Program-made: the position numbers and the translations under genes | DNA from: Strigomonas culicis | Taxonomy: Eukaryota; Euglenozoa; Kinetoplastea; Trypanosomatida; Trypanosomatidae | Assembly (NCBI GenBank): GCA_000482145.1 | Contig: AUXH01000010.1 | Location: forward strand, 1 to 64,000 | DNA: 64,000 nt | Direction: 5' to 3' | Part shown: in pieces, positions 37,977-47,029 of the stretch | How the letters are laid out: each line of letters begins with the position of its first letter | Numbering within the stretch: position 1 is the stretch's first letter | The notes under the pieces: generated by a model | Told to the model about the DNA's origin: nothing | Database searches by the model: none | What the model saw: the letters and a program-made list of their open reading frames with translations, nothing else

Positions 37977-39947
37977 TCAAATGATCGCCTTCCAGAGGAC
38001 AGAGGTACTCGCCGTGCCGCACTCAGCGGCCGAGCGCTGCAGCTCCTCCGCAAAAACGCGATGGCGCTCTCGCTCCCCCTCATGGTCCTCCATCATGCCG
38101 CTCCATATCGCAGAGCCGATGGCGGTGCACTGGTACGGCGCCTGCGGCAGCGGCGGCCGCTGCACGCGCAGCCACGCTCTCTTGCGCCCACTGCGGCCGC
38201 GGCGGTGAGAATCTGTGGACGTCGCGTCACTGTCGTCATCGCTGTCCGACGAGCTCTCCGAGTCATCGGAATCCGAATCGGATGTCGCCTCATCCTCGGA
38301 AGAAGACGTCTCGCTGCTCTCCGCGTCCGAGTCAGCACTGCTGCCGTCCGAGGACCCACCGCTGCTCGCGGAAGCATCACTGCTGCCGCTGCTGCTGTCC
38401 TCATCGGATGAAGAGGAGGATGAAGCATCTCGTCTGCGCTTTCGGTCCTTCGGGGCCTTACGTGGGGCGCCCTTTGCGTCCTTCGCATCGCTGCGCCCTG
38501 TCCCGGCCACCTCCTCCGCGCGCGGCGCGCCCTCTGCCCGGCGTGGGGCCGCCGCCGCGCGCTGCCGCTCGCTCCTCTCCCGTTCCTTCGCCCGCCTCTC
38601 TTCCTGGACGACGCGCAGCACCGCGGCGGAGCACTGCCGCCCCACGTAGTGCAGCAAGTGGTAGAGCCCCTTCACGCGCAGCGCGTCGCCGGTGATGAGC
38701 AGCGGCAGGCGCCGGTCCGTGCAGGCGATGTAGCTATTGTACGTGTGCTGCGGGTTCAGTGTGTGGAACGCCATCTTCGCCTGCCGGCCGCCCGCCGCAG
38801 TGGGGCCACCGCCGCCGCCGCGGCTCGCCGTGGCGCCCACCAGCGGTGCCGTGCTCGTCGCGTTGGCGAAGGCGGTGAAGGACTCCTCCAGCGGTGACTC
38901 TCGCACCACACGGGCCAGCAGCCTGTTGACCGCGCCGTACGGGCTGCCGACGTCCGGCGGCGCGGCGGGGGCGGCCGCGCGCCGCCCCTTCCCTTTGCCT
39001 TTGCCCTTCGCGCTCACCGGGGGCGGCGCCGTGTGCTGCTCCTTTTCCATCTGCCGCACAAAGTACGCGTAGGCTTTGGTGCCAAAGCAGTGGATGAGGT
39101 TTTCCTTGAAGCCCGGCTCGCACAAGTTGATCGCCTCCAGCGCCTCGTGTGTGAACACCATGCTCTCCCGCGTCGGCTCGCTGGCGTCCTTTGGCGTCAT
39201 GCTGAGGATGCTCTCGAGGCTGCCCACGTAGGACGTGCCGTGCCGCGCCGTCCGCCCCTTCTCCATCTTGCTGATCACGATGCGCCGCACGTCCGCGTGG
39301 ATGATGACGGCGCGGTGCGTGATGCCGCAGGAGACGGCGTCCATCATCGCATTGGAGAAGAAGGAGAGGGACGACAGGCGCAACTTGGCCGGGGCGGGGG
39401 CGAGCGCCTCCGCCGGCGGCAGGCTCACCACGGCGTTTAAGCCTAACAAAAAGTGTGTGAAGAACTGCAAAAAGGGAGACCCGTTCGTGTGCGCTGCGGG
39501 GCCGGCCGCGCCGGCCGCCGCTGCACTCGGCCTCGGCTCCCTAGACGGTGCGACCGGCGTCGGCGTCAGCGCCATGCAGTGCAGTGGCAACACGACCATC
39601 ACGTCCCTCTCGTGCACGTACGGGGTCACCTGTCGCACGAAGTACGCCACCGTATACGCCACCGGCTGCGTCTGTCGCGCCGGCGCCTCACGGGAAGCGC
39701 CGGCGCTGCCGCCACCTCCGTCTGCGACCGGGCTCGCGTGCCCTCTGCTCTGAAGAAACTGCTGCAGGTGCGCCTCCGAGTTCAGCACAGCGAAGGGAAA
39801 GTAAAAGCTAAACAGCGGCTGCACGCGGCCGCACTCGGAGAGCTCCACGTAGAAGTCGGAGAAGCGTAAAACAATAGAGGAACGGTTGCGAGAAACAGCA
39901 CACTCCGCCATCACAGGGGACATGAACTCGCCGCGTGTGGTTGACAT
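37977..39947 (-). CDS. Hypothetical protein with long Ser/Asp/Glu-rich C-terminal tract
   Basis: 656 residues from ATG 39947-39945. Residues 1-470 look globular, with segments such as SSIVLRFSDFYVELSE, VAYTVAYFVRQVTPYVHERDVMVVLPLH, RAVIIHADVRRIVIS and LLITGDALRVKGLYHLLHYVGRQ. A basic stretch (KAPKDRKRRRD) precedes an almost pure Ser/Asp/Glu tract at about 509-578, followed by a basic RRGRSGRKRAW. The acidic-serine tract beside basic clusters suggests a nuclear or nucleolar protein and casein-kinase-2 substrate, as in Nopp140-like proteins. That is inference. No enzyme motif was found. Confidence 0.6.
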   Translation of the reverse strand: MSTTRGEFMSPVMAECAVSRNRSSIVLRFSDFYVELSECGRVQPLFSFYFPFAVLNSEAHLQQFLQSRGHASPVADGGGGSAGASREAPARQTQPVAYTVAYFVRQVTPYVHERDVMVVLPLHCMALTPTPVAPSREPRPSAAAAGAAGPAAHTNGSPFLQFFTHFLLGLNAVVSLPPAEALAPAPAKLRLSSLSFFSNAMMDAVSCGITHRAVIIHADVRRIVISKMEKGRTARHGTSYVGSLESILSMTPKDASEPTRESMVFTHEALEAINLCEPGFKENLIHCFGTKAYAYFVRQMEKEQHTAPPPVSAKGKGKGKGRRAAAPAAPPDVGSPYGAVNRLLARVVRESPLEESFTAFANATSTAPLVGATASRGGGGGPTAAGGRQAKMAFHTLNPQHTYNSYIACTDRRLPLLITGDALRVKGLYHLLHYVGRQCSAAVLRVVQEERRAKERERSERQRAAAAPRRAEGAPRAEEVAGTGRSDAKDAKGAPRKAPKDRKRRRDASSSSSSDEDSSSGSSDASASSGGSSDGSSADSDAESSETSSSEDEATSDSDSDDSESSSDSDDDSDATSTDSHRRGRSGRKRAWLRVQRPPLPQAPYQCTAIGSAIWSGMMEDHEGERERHRVFAEELQRSAAECGTASTSVLWKAII

Positions 39948-40263
39948 GACTTTTCTATACGTCCTTCTATTCTAAAGGTGTTTTAATGCTATATAGGTAA
40001 CTAGAGCACAGGTACAATGTCCGACCAGGGATAGGGGGATAAAAAAAAAAGAGAGAGAGAGAGAGAAGAAAAAGGGGTTAACGAAAAGCAATGATTAGTA
40101 CGGTAAGCACAGTAGTTTTTTAGTATTATCATCCCATGTAGCATGGGTATCCTTTTGACCTATTATAATGAATCACGATAAACGTGCCCCCCCCCCATAT
40201 GTTTCAGCTTTATTCCGTGTATTAATAGCTTGTTATTATCAATAGTGTGGATGTTCCTACGTA
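39948..40263. other. Intergenic spacer with GA tract
   Basis: The plus strand at about 40029-40077 is almost all purine and includes (GA)8 at 40051-40066. On the coding strand this is a pyrimidine tract 80-130 nt upstream of the Ser/Asp-rich gene. A run of nine C lies at about 40187-40195. Confidence 0.6.
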
Positions 40264-41601
40264 TTATTGTTCCTTCTTTTCCTTCTGCTCTGAGGGTTTC
40301 TCCTTATCGCCTTCCTTCTTATTCTTAATGGAGGCCTGAGCGGACCCCTCTTGGGTCTGGCCGCCCTGTACCGTCTGCAGCCTACGCTGCGCCTCGCGCT
40401 TCTCCTTCCCCTCCTTGGAGCCCATCATGCCCTGCATGACCAACGTGTAGAGCAGGAAGAGCGGCATCATGTACTTTGTCCACACGGACGTTAATTCCCC
40501 GCGGGCGCCGTACACGAGCTTGTTCGGCTTGGTGTACGCGTGCACCCAGACGTGGTCGTGCCGACCTTCCTTCACCGCGCTGCCGTCCGCGGCCAGCGCG
40601 GGCAGCTGCAGGAACAGCGCAAACTCGTGCTCGCTGAACAGACGCAGCACGAGCGATCCCTCCGCCCGCTGGGCGGCGGCCGATGCCTTGTCGCCGGCGA
40701 GGTGCCGGAAGTAGTTCGCGTTGAGGTCGAGGAAGGCGGACGCCTGCTGTGCGAGCGCCTCCACACCGGTCAGCACGAGGCCCGTGAAGGGCGCCGACTC
40801 GGGGCGCAGCGTGAACTCCGCGGACACGAGTGGCTTCAAGTAGTCCGCGTCTTCGTCGCCGCCGTGGTCGCTCTCCTCGTTGATCGCGCCCTCGTCCAGA
40901 CGGTCCTTGAAGCGCTCCAGCTCCTTCTTGTCGGACGGGACGTAGAAGATGTTGATGCGGCCGCTCGCCGCGTTCGCGTGCCGCAGCTTGATCTCGAAGT
41001 AGAAGAGCGTCGGGCGCAGCACGACGGGCTCCTTCTTGCCGTCGACGGCCAAGTAGTTGTTCTCGTCCAGCTGCTGCGCGAGCACCGAGGCGTCCAGGCC
41101 CATCCCCAGCCGGTCGTCGTCCGCGTCGCGCTCGCGGCTGAAGTGGCCGCCGAGGTACGCCGCCTCGCCGCGCGCCCCGTCGGGGTGCGGCGCGGGCGTG
41201 TTGACAGGGATGACCTCGCCCTGGATGAAGTCGTTGAAGGCGTACGAGACGCGGCTGCGCACCGTCGCGTTGAACACGCCGAAGCGCTGCGACATGATGC
41301 TCAGCACAAAATTCTGCGACAGAATCTTGTTCAGCGGTGGGAGCGTTTGGGGGTCCACCGCCTTCTTGTCCGCCTTCGCGGTCGGCTTCTCGGAGGCAGG
41401 CGCCGCGGCGCTCTCGACCGGCTTCGCGTCCGCCCTAACGGGGATCTCCGCAGCCGCGCCACCCTCCTCCGGCGCGTTCCGGCGCTTCCGCGCCGCGTCC
41501 GTGAAGGGGAGGGCGATGCAGAGCACCACTAGCACGAACAGGCACAACAGCACACGGCCGCGGGTGCCGGCAAGGCGTGAGCGGTGCGGCGCCGACGACA
41601 T
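40264..41601 (-). CDS. ER-type membrane protein with signal sequence and C-terminal anchor
   Basis: 445 residues from ATG 41601-41599. A hydrophobic signal or anchor lies at about 17-36 (LLCLFVLVVLCIALPF), followed by a charged Ala/Lys linker. A beta-rich luminal domain runs over about 90-370 (FYFEIKLRHANAA, VSAEFTLRPESAPFTGLVLTG, EFALFLQLPAL, HDHVWVHAYTKPNK). One transmembrane helix (about 376-392, KYMMPLFLLYTLVMQ) is followed by a highly charged cytosolic tail with Lys/Glu. The layout, a luminal beta domain then KYMMPLFLL and a short tail, faintly recalls EMC7/EMC10 subunits of the ER membrane complex. I give that as a low-confidence possibility only. Confidence 0.6.
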   Translation of the reverse strand: MSSAPHRSRLAGTRGRVLLCLFVLVVLCIALPFTDAARKRRNAPEEGGAAAEIPVRADAKPVESAAAPASEKPTAKADKKAVDPQTLPPLNKILSQNFVLSIMSQRFGVFNATVRSRVSYAFNDFIQGEVIPVNTPAPHPDGARGEAAYLGGHFSRERDADDDRLGMGLDASVLAQQLDENNYLAVDGKKEPVVLRPTLFYFEIKLRHANAASGRINIFYVPSDKKELERFKDRLDEGAINEESDHGGDEDADYLKPLVSAEFTLRPESAPFTGLVLTGVEALAQQASAFLDLNANYFRHLAGDKASAAAQRAEGSLVLRLFSEHEFALFLQLPALAADGSAVKEGRHDHVWVHAYTKPNKLVYGARGELTSVWTKYMMPLFLLYTLVMQGMMGSKEGKEKREAQRRLQTVQGGQTQEGSAQASIKNKKEGDKEKPSEQKEKKEQ

Positions 41602-41850
41602 GTCTTGATATCGATAGAAGTACGTAACGCTTACGTGCAGAAAGGGAAAAGGAAAAACTGTTTAGCTTATCAGGACAAGCAGATACTATGGAGAGAAAGA
41701 AGGAAAGAGAGAAGGCGAATAGCAAACAAAAAAGGGGGTTGAAACAAATTATAGAAACCATGTTACTTTTTTGTTGGAAATTAAAACACGAGCACCGAAG
41801 TGCTCCCTTTTTGTATGTTTGATACTTCTTCGCTCTCTACGTGCTGTCAA

Positions 41851-42061
41851 TCTCGCGCCGCTTTTGAACCTATTTTCTTATTTGTGTATAAGTAAACGGC
41901 CTTCGAACGATGCTTGAAGGGTAAGGGAATGAATGAAAGGAAGGAGGAGAGAAACAACAACAATAAAGATAAATCTATAGTAGCAGTCCCAATGACTCTC
42001 GCGCCGCTTTTGAACCTATTTTCTTATTTGTGTATAAGTAAACGGCCTTCGAACGATGCTT
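41851..42061. repeat. Perfect 65-bp direct repeat pair
   Basis: Copies at 41851-41915 and 41997-42061 are identical over 65 bp, begin tctcgcgccgc and end cgaacgatgctt, and start 146 bp apart. No coding or known element is recognised within them. Confidence 0.95.
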
Positions 42062-42267
42062 ATGAACGGAGTGCACGCGTTGTGCCTCCATCGCACGGGA
42101 TACATGCACACGCGCACGCACAAAAAAAAAAAACATGCACTTATCAAATGACAAATCTAGCAGCAGCTTGATGGTTTCTATTGCACAAATGGTTGCTGTA
42201 GAAACCACGATTCTGCTGCACTGTGGTCGGCTGTACCAGATGCATAACTATCGATAAGAGGACCTTT

Positions 42268-42740
42268 CAGCGTTAAAGGGTTCTTGTTATAGAGGTTTTT
42301 CATGAGGCAATCAAAGAACATTCGAAATAGTTGGTACATCATTTAGGTGCTAATAAACAGAAAAAAAAAAGCTCACTCCACAGCAATGGCACTCAGCGTT
42401 AAAGGGTTCTTGTTATTTGTATTTTCATTCAGCTTCAAAGAACATTCGAAAAAAAAAAGGTAGTACATCATTTAGAAAAAAGAAAAAGATCACTACGCAG
42501 CGATGGTACTCAGCGTTAAAGGGTTCTTGTTATTGGGTGTTTTCATTCAGCTTCAAAGAACATTCGAAAAAAAATGTTGGTACATCATTTTTCTTGTTTG
42601 AAATGCATCTATACACAAATAGCGTCAAAAAGAAAGCAGCAATGACAAAAACATCAGAGTTAAATGGTACTATACGATGGTATTTAGTTTCATTAAAGAC
42701 TCAAAGAACACTCAGAGAATATCGATTGATCATCATTTCC
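42268..42740. repeat. Imperfect 117-126 bp tandem repeats
   Basis: Each unit starts cagcgttaaagggttct at 42268, 42394 and 42511. Shared later blocks are caaagaacattcgaa and gtacatcattt in the same order. The periods are 126 and 117 bp. A degenerate fourth unit at about 42655-42740 keeps ctcaaagaacact and atcatcattt. Confidence 0.9.
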
Positions 42741-42940
42741 TTATAAACTTGAAGATAAAGATAGGGAGAAAGAGAAGGAAAGCGTGGCGAAGTTGAATTA
42801 TCCTTTTCTAACAACAGACGCATTTACATAAGCACACTCGTGTCTTGTTTTTGCAGTGTTTTTTTTTTCTTTTATGTTGTTGTTGTTTTTTAATGTGACA
42901 ACTAATACACGCGGGTCCTCCGCCTTCACCGTACGCACGG

Positions 42941-44245
42941 CTATTCCTTTGCCAGCACCTGCTGCAACTGTGCGTAGACCTCTTTCGCAGACTTGTGCAG
43001 CGCCACCGCGGCGGCCTCCGTCGCGGCCACCTCGTCGCCCCCCGCACCCGCGTACTGCTGGAGCAGAAGGTCCACCGCCGCCTCCGGCCATGGCTCGGGA
43101 GGGCCCGCCGCGGCCTCCGGCGGCAGGTACAGCGACACGGGATGGCCCTCCGTGTTGCCGCAGTGGGGGCAGCCCGGTCGCGCACCGTCCGCGTCGTAGA
43201 GCGTGCTGTACACGCCCTTGCACGAGCCCCGCATCGCGGGCACGCGGCCGTCGATGAGGGAGAGCTCGCGGTACGGCGTGAAGGGCTCCGCGCGGCGCTG
43301 CCGCACGTACTGCGCGAGCGTCGGCAGCGACGCGCCCAGCGTCTTCCAGCGCGTCTCCTTCGTCATCTCGCGGAGGATGGTCTGGTAGCCGTCGTGGCAC
43401 TGGTCGAAGAGCGAGGCGGCCGCGCGGTCGCCGCCGCGGTCGCGTGCAAGGTTCCACACAACGCAGGGGTGCGGCGGCACGCCCGCGGCGGAGGCCTCGA
43501 CGGTGCACAGCGGCATGGTCCGCGGCGCCTGGTCGTGCACGACGGCCACGGTGCGGAAGTCCAGCGCCGCGCCGCCCTGCCGCGCGCCGAGCCCGTTCTG
43601 CGCGCGCGCCTTCTCGCGGAACGCGTCGTGCAGCGCGGGCAGCAGCTCCAGCTCCTCCAGCGGATTCTCCGCGATGACGGTGCGCACGAAGGTGACGCCG
43701 CTCGGCGGCCGGCCGCCGGCCGCCAGCAGCTGAGCTCGCGCGTCGTGCGCCGGCAGCAGGAAGAGGTGCTCCCACGCCGCCACGCGCTTCTGCAGCTCCG
43801 CGATGACCATGTCGTTGTGCAAGTCGAAGTGGGTGAAGCAGCTGTGCCGGCTGCGGAACAGACACCAGATATGCACAAAGTCGATATCATAGTAATACAG
43901 CGGCTCTTCGCCGTCCGCGGGCGGCGGTGGGTCCCGGCGCTTCCGCTCCGGCAGAAAGTTCTCCAGGCAGTGCTGGTCCTCCCGCTGACCGAAGCCGTTG
44001 CGCGTGAGGTCGATGATGCCGTCCAAGGTGCAGCGGGCCATCTCAAAAGGGTAGCGCACCGGCTCCTGCGGGAACAGCGGGAGGTGCCGCAGCAGGCCGG
44101 CGGCGGGGCCCCCCTCACCCGGCTGAGAGGGAATGAACGGGAAGCCGATGTGTGTCGCGTTCGCGTTGTACAGGTGCTGCATACCCAGCTTGGCGAGCAT
44201 CAGCGTGGGGCCGCACCAGCCCCCCAGGGAGACCCAGCGTTGCAT
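42941..44245 (-). CDS. DUF1796-like protein, putative papain-like cysteine peptidase fold
   Basis: 434 residues from ATG 44245-44243 (MQRWVSLGGWCGPT). The opening VSLGGWCGPTLMLAKLGM followed by a FPF segment resembles the start of the DUF1796 family, which has been proposed to be papain-like on structural grounds, with this cysteine as a candidate nucleophile. A candidate His lies in SCFTHFDLHND. A CPHC pair near residue 350 (GCPHCGNTEGHP) could bind metal. The rest is alpha/beta with Ala/Arg-rich linkers. Activity and substrate are unknown and the family call rests mainly on the N-terminal motif. Confidence 0.5.
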   Translation of the reverse strand: MQRWVSLGGWCGPTLMLAKLGMQHLYNANATHIGFPFIPSQPGEGGPAAGLLRHLPLFPQEPVRYPFEMARCTLDGIIDLTRNGFGQREDQHCLENFLPERKRRDPPPPADGEEPLYYYDIDFVHIWCLFRSRHSCFTHFDLHNDMVIAELQKRVAAWEHLFLLPAHDARAQLLAAGGRPPSGVTFVRTVIAENPLEELELLPALHDAFREKARAQNGLGARQGGAALDFRTVAVVHDQAPRTMPLCTVEASAAGVPPHPCVVWNLARDRGGDRAAASLFDQCHDGYQTILREMTKETRWKTLGASLPTLAQYVRQRRAEPFTPYRELSLIDGRVPAMRGSCKGVYSTLYDADGARPGCPHCGNTEGHPVSLYLPPEAAAGPPEPWPEAAVDLLLQQYAGAGGDEVAATEAAAVALHKSAKEVYAQLQQVLAKE

Positions 44246-44642
44246 GGGCACAGCACGCGCAATCCTAGTTGGTACGGTGTTTACAACTACAAGAGATTGG
44301 GAAAGGTGAAAAAAAAAGAGAGGAGGAGGGGCAACATAGAAGTGTAGTGTACGCAGGCATTTACCAACACGTAGTGAGAAAAACAACATCCACGTTAAAG
44401 GAGAAGCTGTCAAAACAAAAAAAAAGGTACAAGCATAATTTACGCATTACAGCTGTTAGCAACAAAAAAAGCATACGTAGCTTCGTTATGCAGAGCCGTG
44501 TGTACTGTTATCGTTTTAGTATTCGTTTTAGGGTGCTTGCACAGGGCTCACCCTCCCCTCTTGCAAAGTCAACTATTACAAGGGAGATGTGTCAGTGCCT
44601 GGCAACAACAAGTGTTGACAGCAACCACTTTGTTCTTTAGTT
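44246..44642. other. Intergenic spacer
   Basis: The plus strand just upstream of the DUF1796-like start (about 44290-44335) is purine-rich, fitting a coding-strand pyrimidine tract. No coding. Confidence 0.55.
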
Positions 44643-46346
44643 TTATCGGTTCGCGCACAGACGGCCGAACGCGAGCGCAGAGCCGCCGTCCTTCGTGACG
44701 ATCACCGCATTGTAGGTGCTGTAAATGCCCAACACGAGGAGCGATCCGCCGGCGGTAAACGCCATCGCGCCTGGGTACAGAAAGTTCCACCCCCTCTTCT
44801 TGATCTCCGCCTTCAAGATGAAGGTGCCGATCGCAGTGCTGATGAGCCCGACAAAGAAGAAGACGATGCCGAAGTCGACGACGAGGGACCCCGAGACGAG
44901 GAGCTGCAGCGCCGCGGAGAAGGCAAAAAAGAAGGTCGACATGCCGCTCGTGACAGACGCCTCCGACGGAGTCAGGCCCACCTCGTACAGCACCGACCCG
45001 AGCACCAGCGCGCCGCCAATGCCCAGCATCGCGGCAGCCGCGCCGGCGAACACCGCGACCAATGGCCAATAGAAGTTGTTATACGTATTCCAGGCGAAGG
45101 TCAGGAGCGGGCTGTCCTCGTTGACGGGGCGGCTCGGGTCCTGCACGTCCAAGTTGTCCACCGTCGCGCGTGCCATGCGCTCCAGCCGTGCGCGGGAGTA
45201 GTAGAAGCAACCGCTGAGCCCCGCCACCGGTACCAGCACGCACATCCAGTACCAGAAGGAGCTGCACGTCGCGTAGCTGCGCAGGATGTTAAAGGTCAGC
45301 AGCACAAAGAAGCAGCCAAAGTTCGTCGACAGCTCGTACACGGGGTACTGCGGCTGGTCCACCTTCTCCACCACCGTGTCCTCCAGCTTCGCGGGGAGAG
45401 CGCCCATGCTGCTGGGCGTCACCGGGGACGCGGGGGAGGCGGGGCTGATGCTGGCCGCGTCCTCCCCCTCTGCCGACACCGCCTTATCGCCGCCCGTCGT
45501 TACGACGACGTCGATCGCCTCTGCGGCTTCCTTGTGCGCCTTGTCCAGCACGTACTGCGCGAGCATCTTCTTGACGGTCCTGTACAGCATCGTGGACAGC
45601 AGCAGGATGAGGAAAATGAGGCGCAGCAGGTCGGAGATCACCTTGCTGATGAGGCCGCCGATGAGCGTGCCGATCAGTCCAAGTGGCAGCAGAAGACTCA
45701 GATACTGATAGTTGATGAGCGGCCGCTTCCATTCGCGTTTTGTCTTTCGCAGGCCGGAGCCGTCCGTTCCGTCGCTCGGTGCAGCGCCGCCCCGCTCCGC
45801 CATCTCCGTCGCCAAGCGACGCTTTGATGGAGCCGGGAACTGCGAGGTGAAGGTCTGCTGCACAGCAAAGTACATGTTGAGGGAGCTCTGGCCGCAGATA
45901 CTGCTTTGCGAGAGGGCGACAGCCGACTGCATCGGGAAGGAGAGCAGCGCCGCGAACATGGGGACGAGGATGCCGCCGCCACCCAGGCCTGCCACGACGC
46001 CAATCGCACTGAACACACACCCGAGAAGCATCGTGACAACCGTCGTGAACGAGAAGCGCGACGTGAAGGAAGACACGCGGCACGTGCCGTCGCTCACGCG
46101 GCAGTACATCGCCGAGGGGTAGCAGTCGCTGTCCTGCCTGCACGCGATGCACAGCTTCGTCGTCTTGTCGCACGCCAGGTTGCCGCACTGCGTGCGCTGT
46201 GTCTTGTAGGAGCAGCCCAGCCCTGTCGAGTCCGTGGACGCCGCCACGCTCGCCTGCGAGAGGGCCACGGCAAGCAGCAGGCACAGGACAGGAAGGACAG
46301 AGCAGATATCTCCGCGACGGCCATTCGTGCAAAACAGCATGGTCAT
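44643..46346 (-). CDS. TauE/SafE-family multipass transporter with Cys-rich ectodomain, copy 1
   Basis: 567 residues from ATG 46346-46344 (a second ATG follows two codons later). The order is a signal peptide (about 13-35, VLPVLCLLLAVALS), a compact Cys-rich ectodomain at about 38-95 with eight cysteines (CSYKTQRTQCGNLACD, CIACRQDSDCYP), then about eight hydrophobic helices. A glycine-rich GVVAGLGGGGILVPMF stretch is the TauE/SafE hallmark and recurs in the second half (AMLGIGGALVLGSVL). The family carries sulfite, organosulfonates or other anions. A charged cytosolic loop of about 90 residues separates the two halves. The second copy lies directly upstream. The transport substrate in trypanosomatids is not known to me. 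Confidence 0.78.
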   Translation of the reverse strand: MTMLFCTNGRRGDICSVLPVLCLLLAVALSQASVAASTDSTGLGCSYKTQRTQCGNLACDKTTKLCIACRQDSDCYPSAMYCRVSDGTCRVSSFTSRFSFTTVVTMLLGCVFSAIGVVAGLGGGGILVPMFAALLSFPMQSAVALSQSSICGQSSLNMYFAVQQTFTSQFPAPSKRRLATEMAERGGAAPSDGTDGSGLRKTKREWKRPLINYQYLSLLLPLGLIGTLIGGLISKVISDLLRLIFLILLLSTMLYRTVKKMLAQYVLDKAHKEAAEAIDVVVTTGGDKAVSAEGEDAASISPASPASPVTPSSMGALPAKLEDTVVEKVDQPQYPVYELSTNFGCFFVLLTFNILRSYATCSSFWYWMCVLVPVAGLSGCFYYSRARLERMARATVDNLDVQDPSRPVNEDSPLLTFAWNTYNNFYWPLVAVFAGAAAAMLGIGGALVLGSVLYEVGLTPSEASVTSGMSTFFFAFSAALQLLVSGSLVVDFGIVFFFVGLISTAIGTFILKAEIKKRGWNFLYPGAMAFTAGGSLLVLGIYSTYNAVIVTKDGGSALAFGRLCANR

Positions 46347-47029
46347 TCAGTTATATAGATCGTATTGTTATTAATTGAGAAAAAAAATTACTTGCTCAAA
46401 AGAGTGAATTATCGCAAAATAAAAGGAAAAAAAGCGTTGACAACAAATAGCGCCGCCGAGTGGAGGCAAATGAGAAACAGAAAAAAAAAAGGATGAAAAG
46501 GGTTTAATAAGCAATTAGTAGTGAAGCTCAGGGCACTCACTGCTGTAGAATTAAATAGACTATATATTGACGGATCTTCGACCAATGCGCTTGCGATGTC
46601 GTAGAGAGATGGTGTAAGGGAAAGTGATGGTCTTTGCTCAAGTCGTCAGCATTCACATACACACACACACACACACACACACATGTATATATATAAGAGT
46701 TTGCCTTTCCTGCTTTGTTTTGTTGGTAGCAGTATTTCTTTTTTTTTATGTTTTGAACTTGAGTGCGATTATTACGTGTATTTGCTTTCATTTTAGTCGC
46801 AAACAAACAATTCACTATCCCTACCTTCAACGGAACACATCTCTTCTATCTAAATGAGAAGTGGGAGATACTCTCCTTTTCACAAGTCAACAGCTCCCGA
46901 CGCGGGGACCTTCACTGACGTGTGCATACACAATATAGAAGAAGTCTAACGGGTGATAACCTGCGTGAATCTTGGCTCTGTCCAGCACATGATAAATGGT
47001 GTAGAAAAAAAATGAAATCTCTTTTTTTT
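46347..47029. other. Intergenic spacer between the transporter copies
   Basis: Holds a CA run at about 46653-46683 next to a short TA stretch, T-runs near 46739 and 47022, and an A-run at 46481. It shows no duplicated flank shared with the second copy. No coding. Confidence 0.55.
46653..46683. repeat. CA dinucleotide microsatellite
   Basis: CA run of about 30 bp in the spacer between the transporter paralogues. Confidence 0.9.

Larger units (their letters stand above)
41602..42940. other. Repeat-bearing spacer, 1.34 kb
   Basis: No gene is supported. It holds a perfect 65-bp direct repeat pair (41851-41915 and 41997-42061) and, further right, at least three imperfect tandem units of 117-126 bp (from 42268). 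In the direction of transcription it lies in the 3' region of the DUF1796-like gene and the 5' region of the membrane-protein gene. Confidence 0.75.

Noticed and set aside
42798..43865. 355-codon minus-strand frame overlapping the DUF1796-like gene
   Set aside because: A shifted frame of the same coding DNA, Arg/Ala-rich and running through the AT-rich spacer. The other frame carries the motifs.
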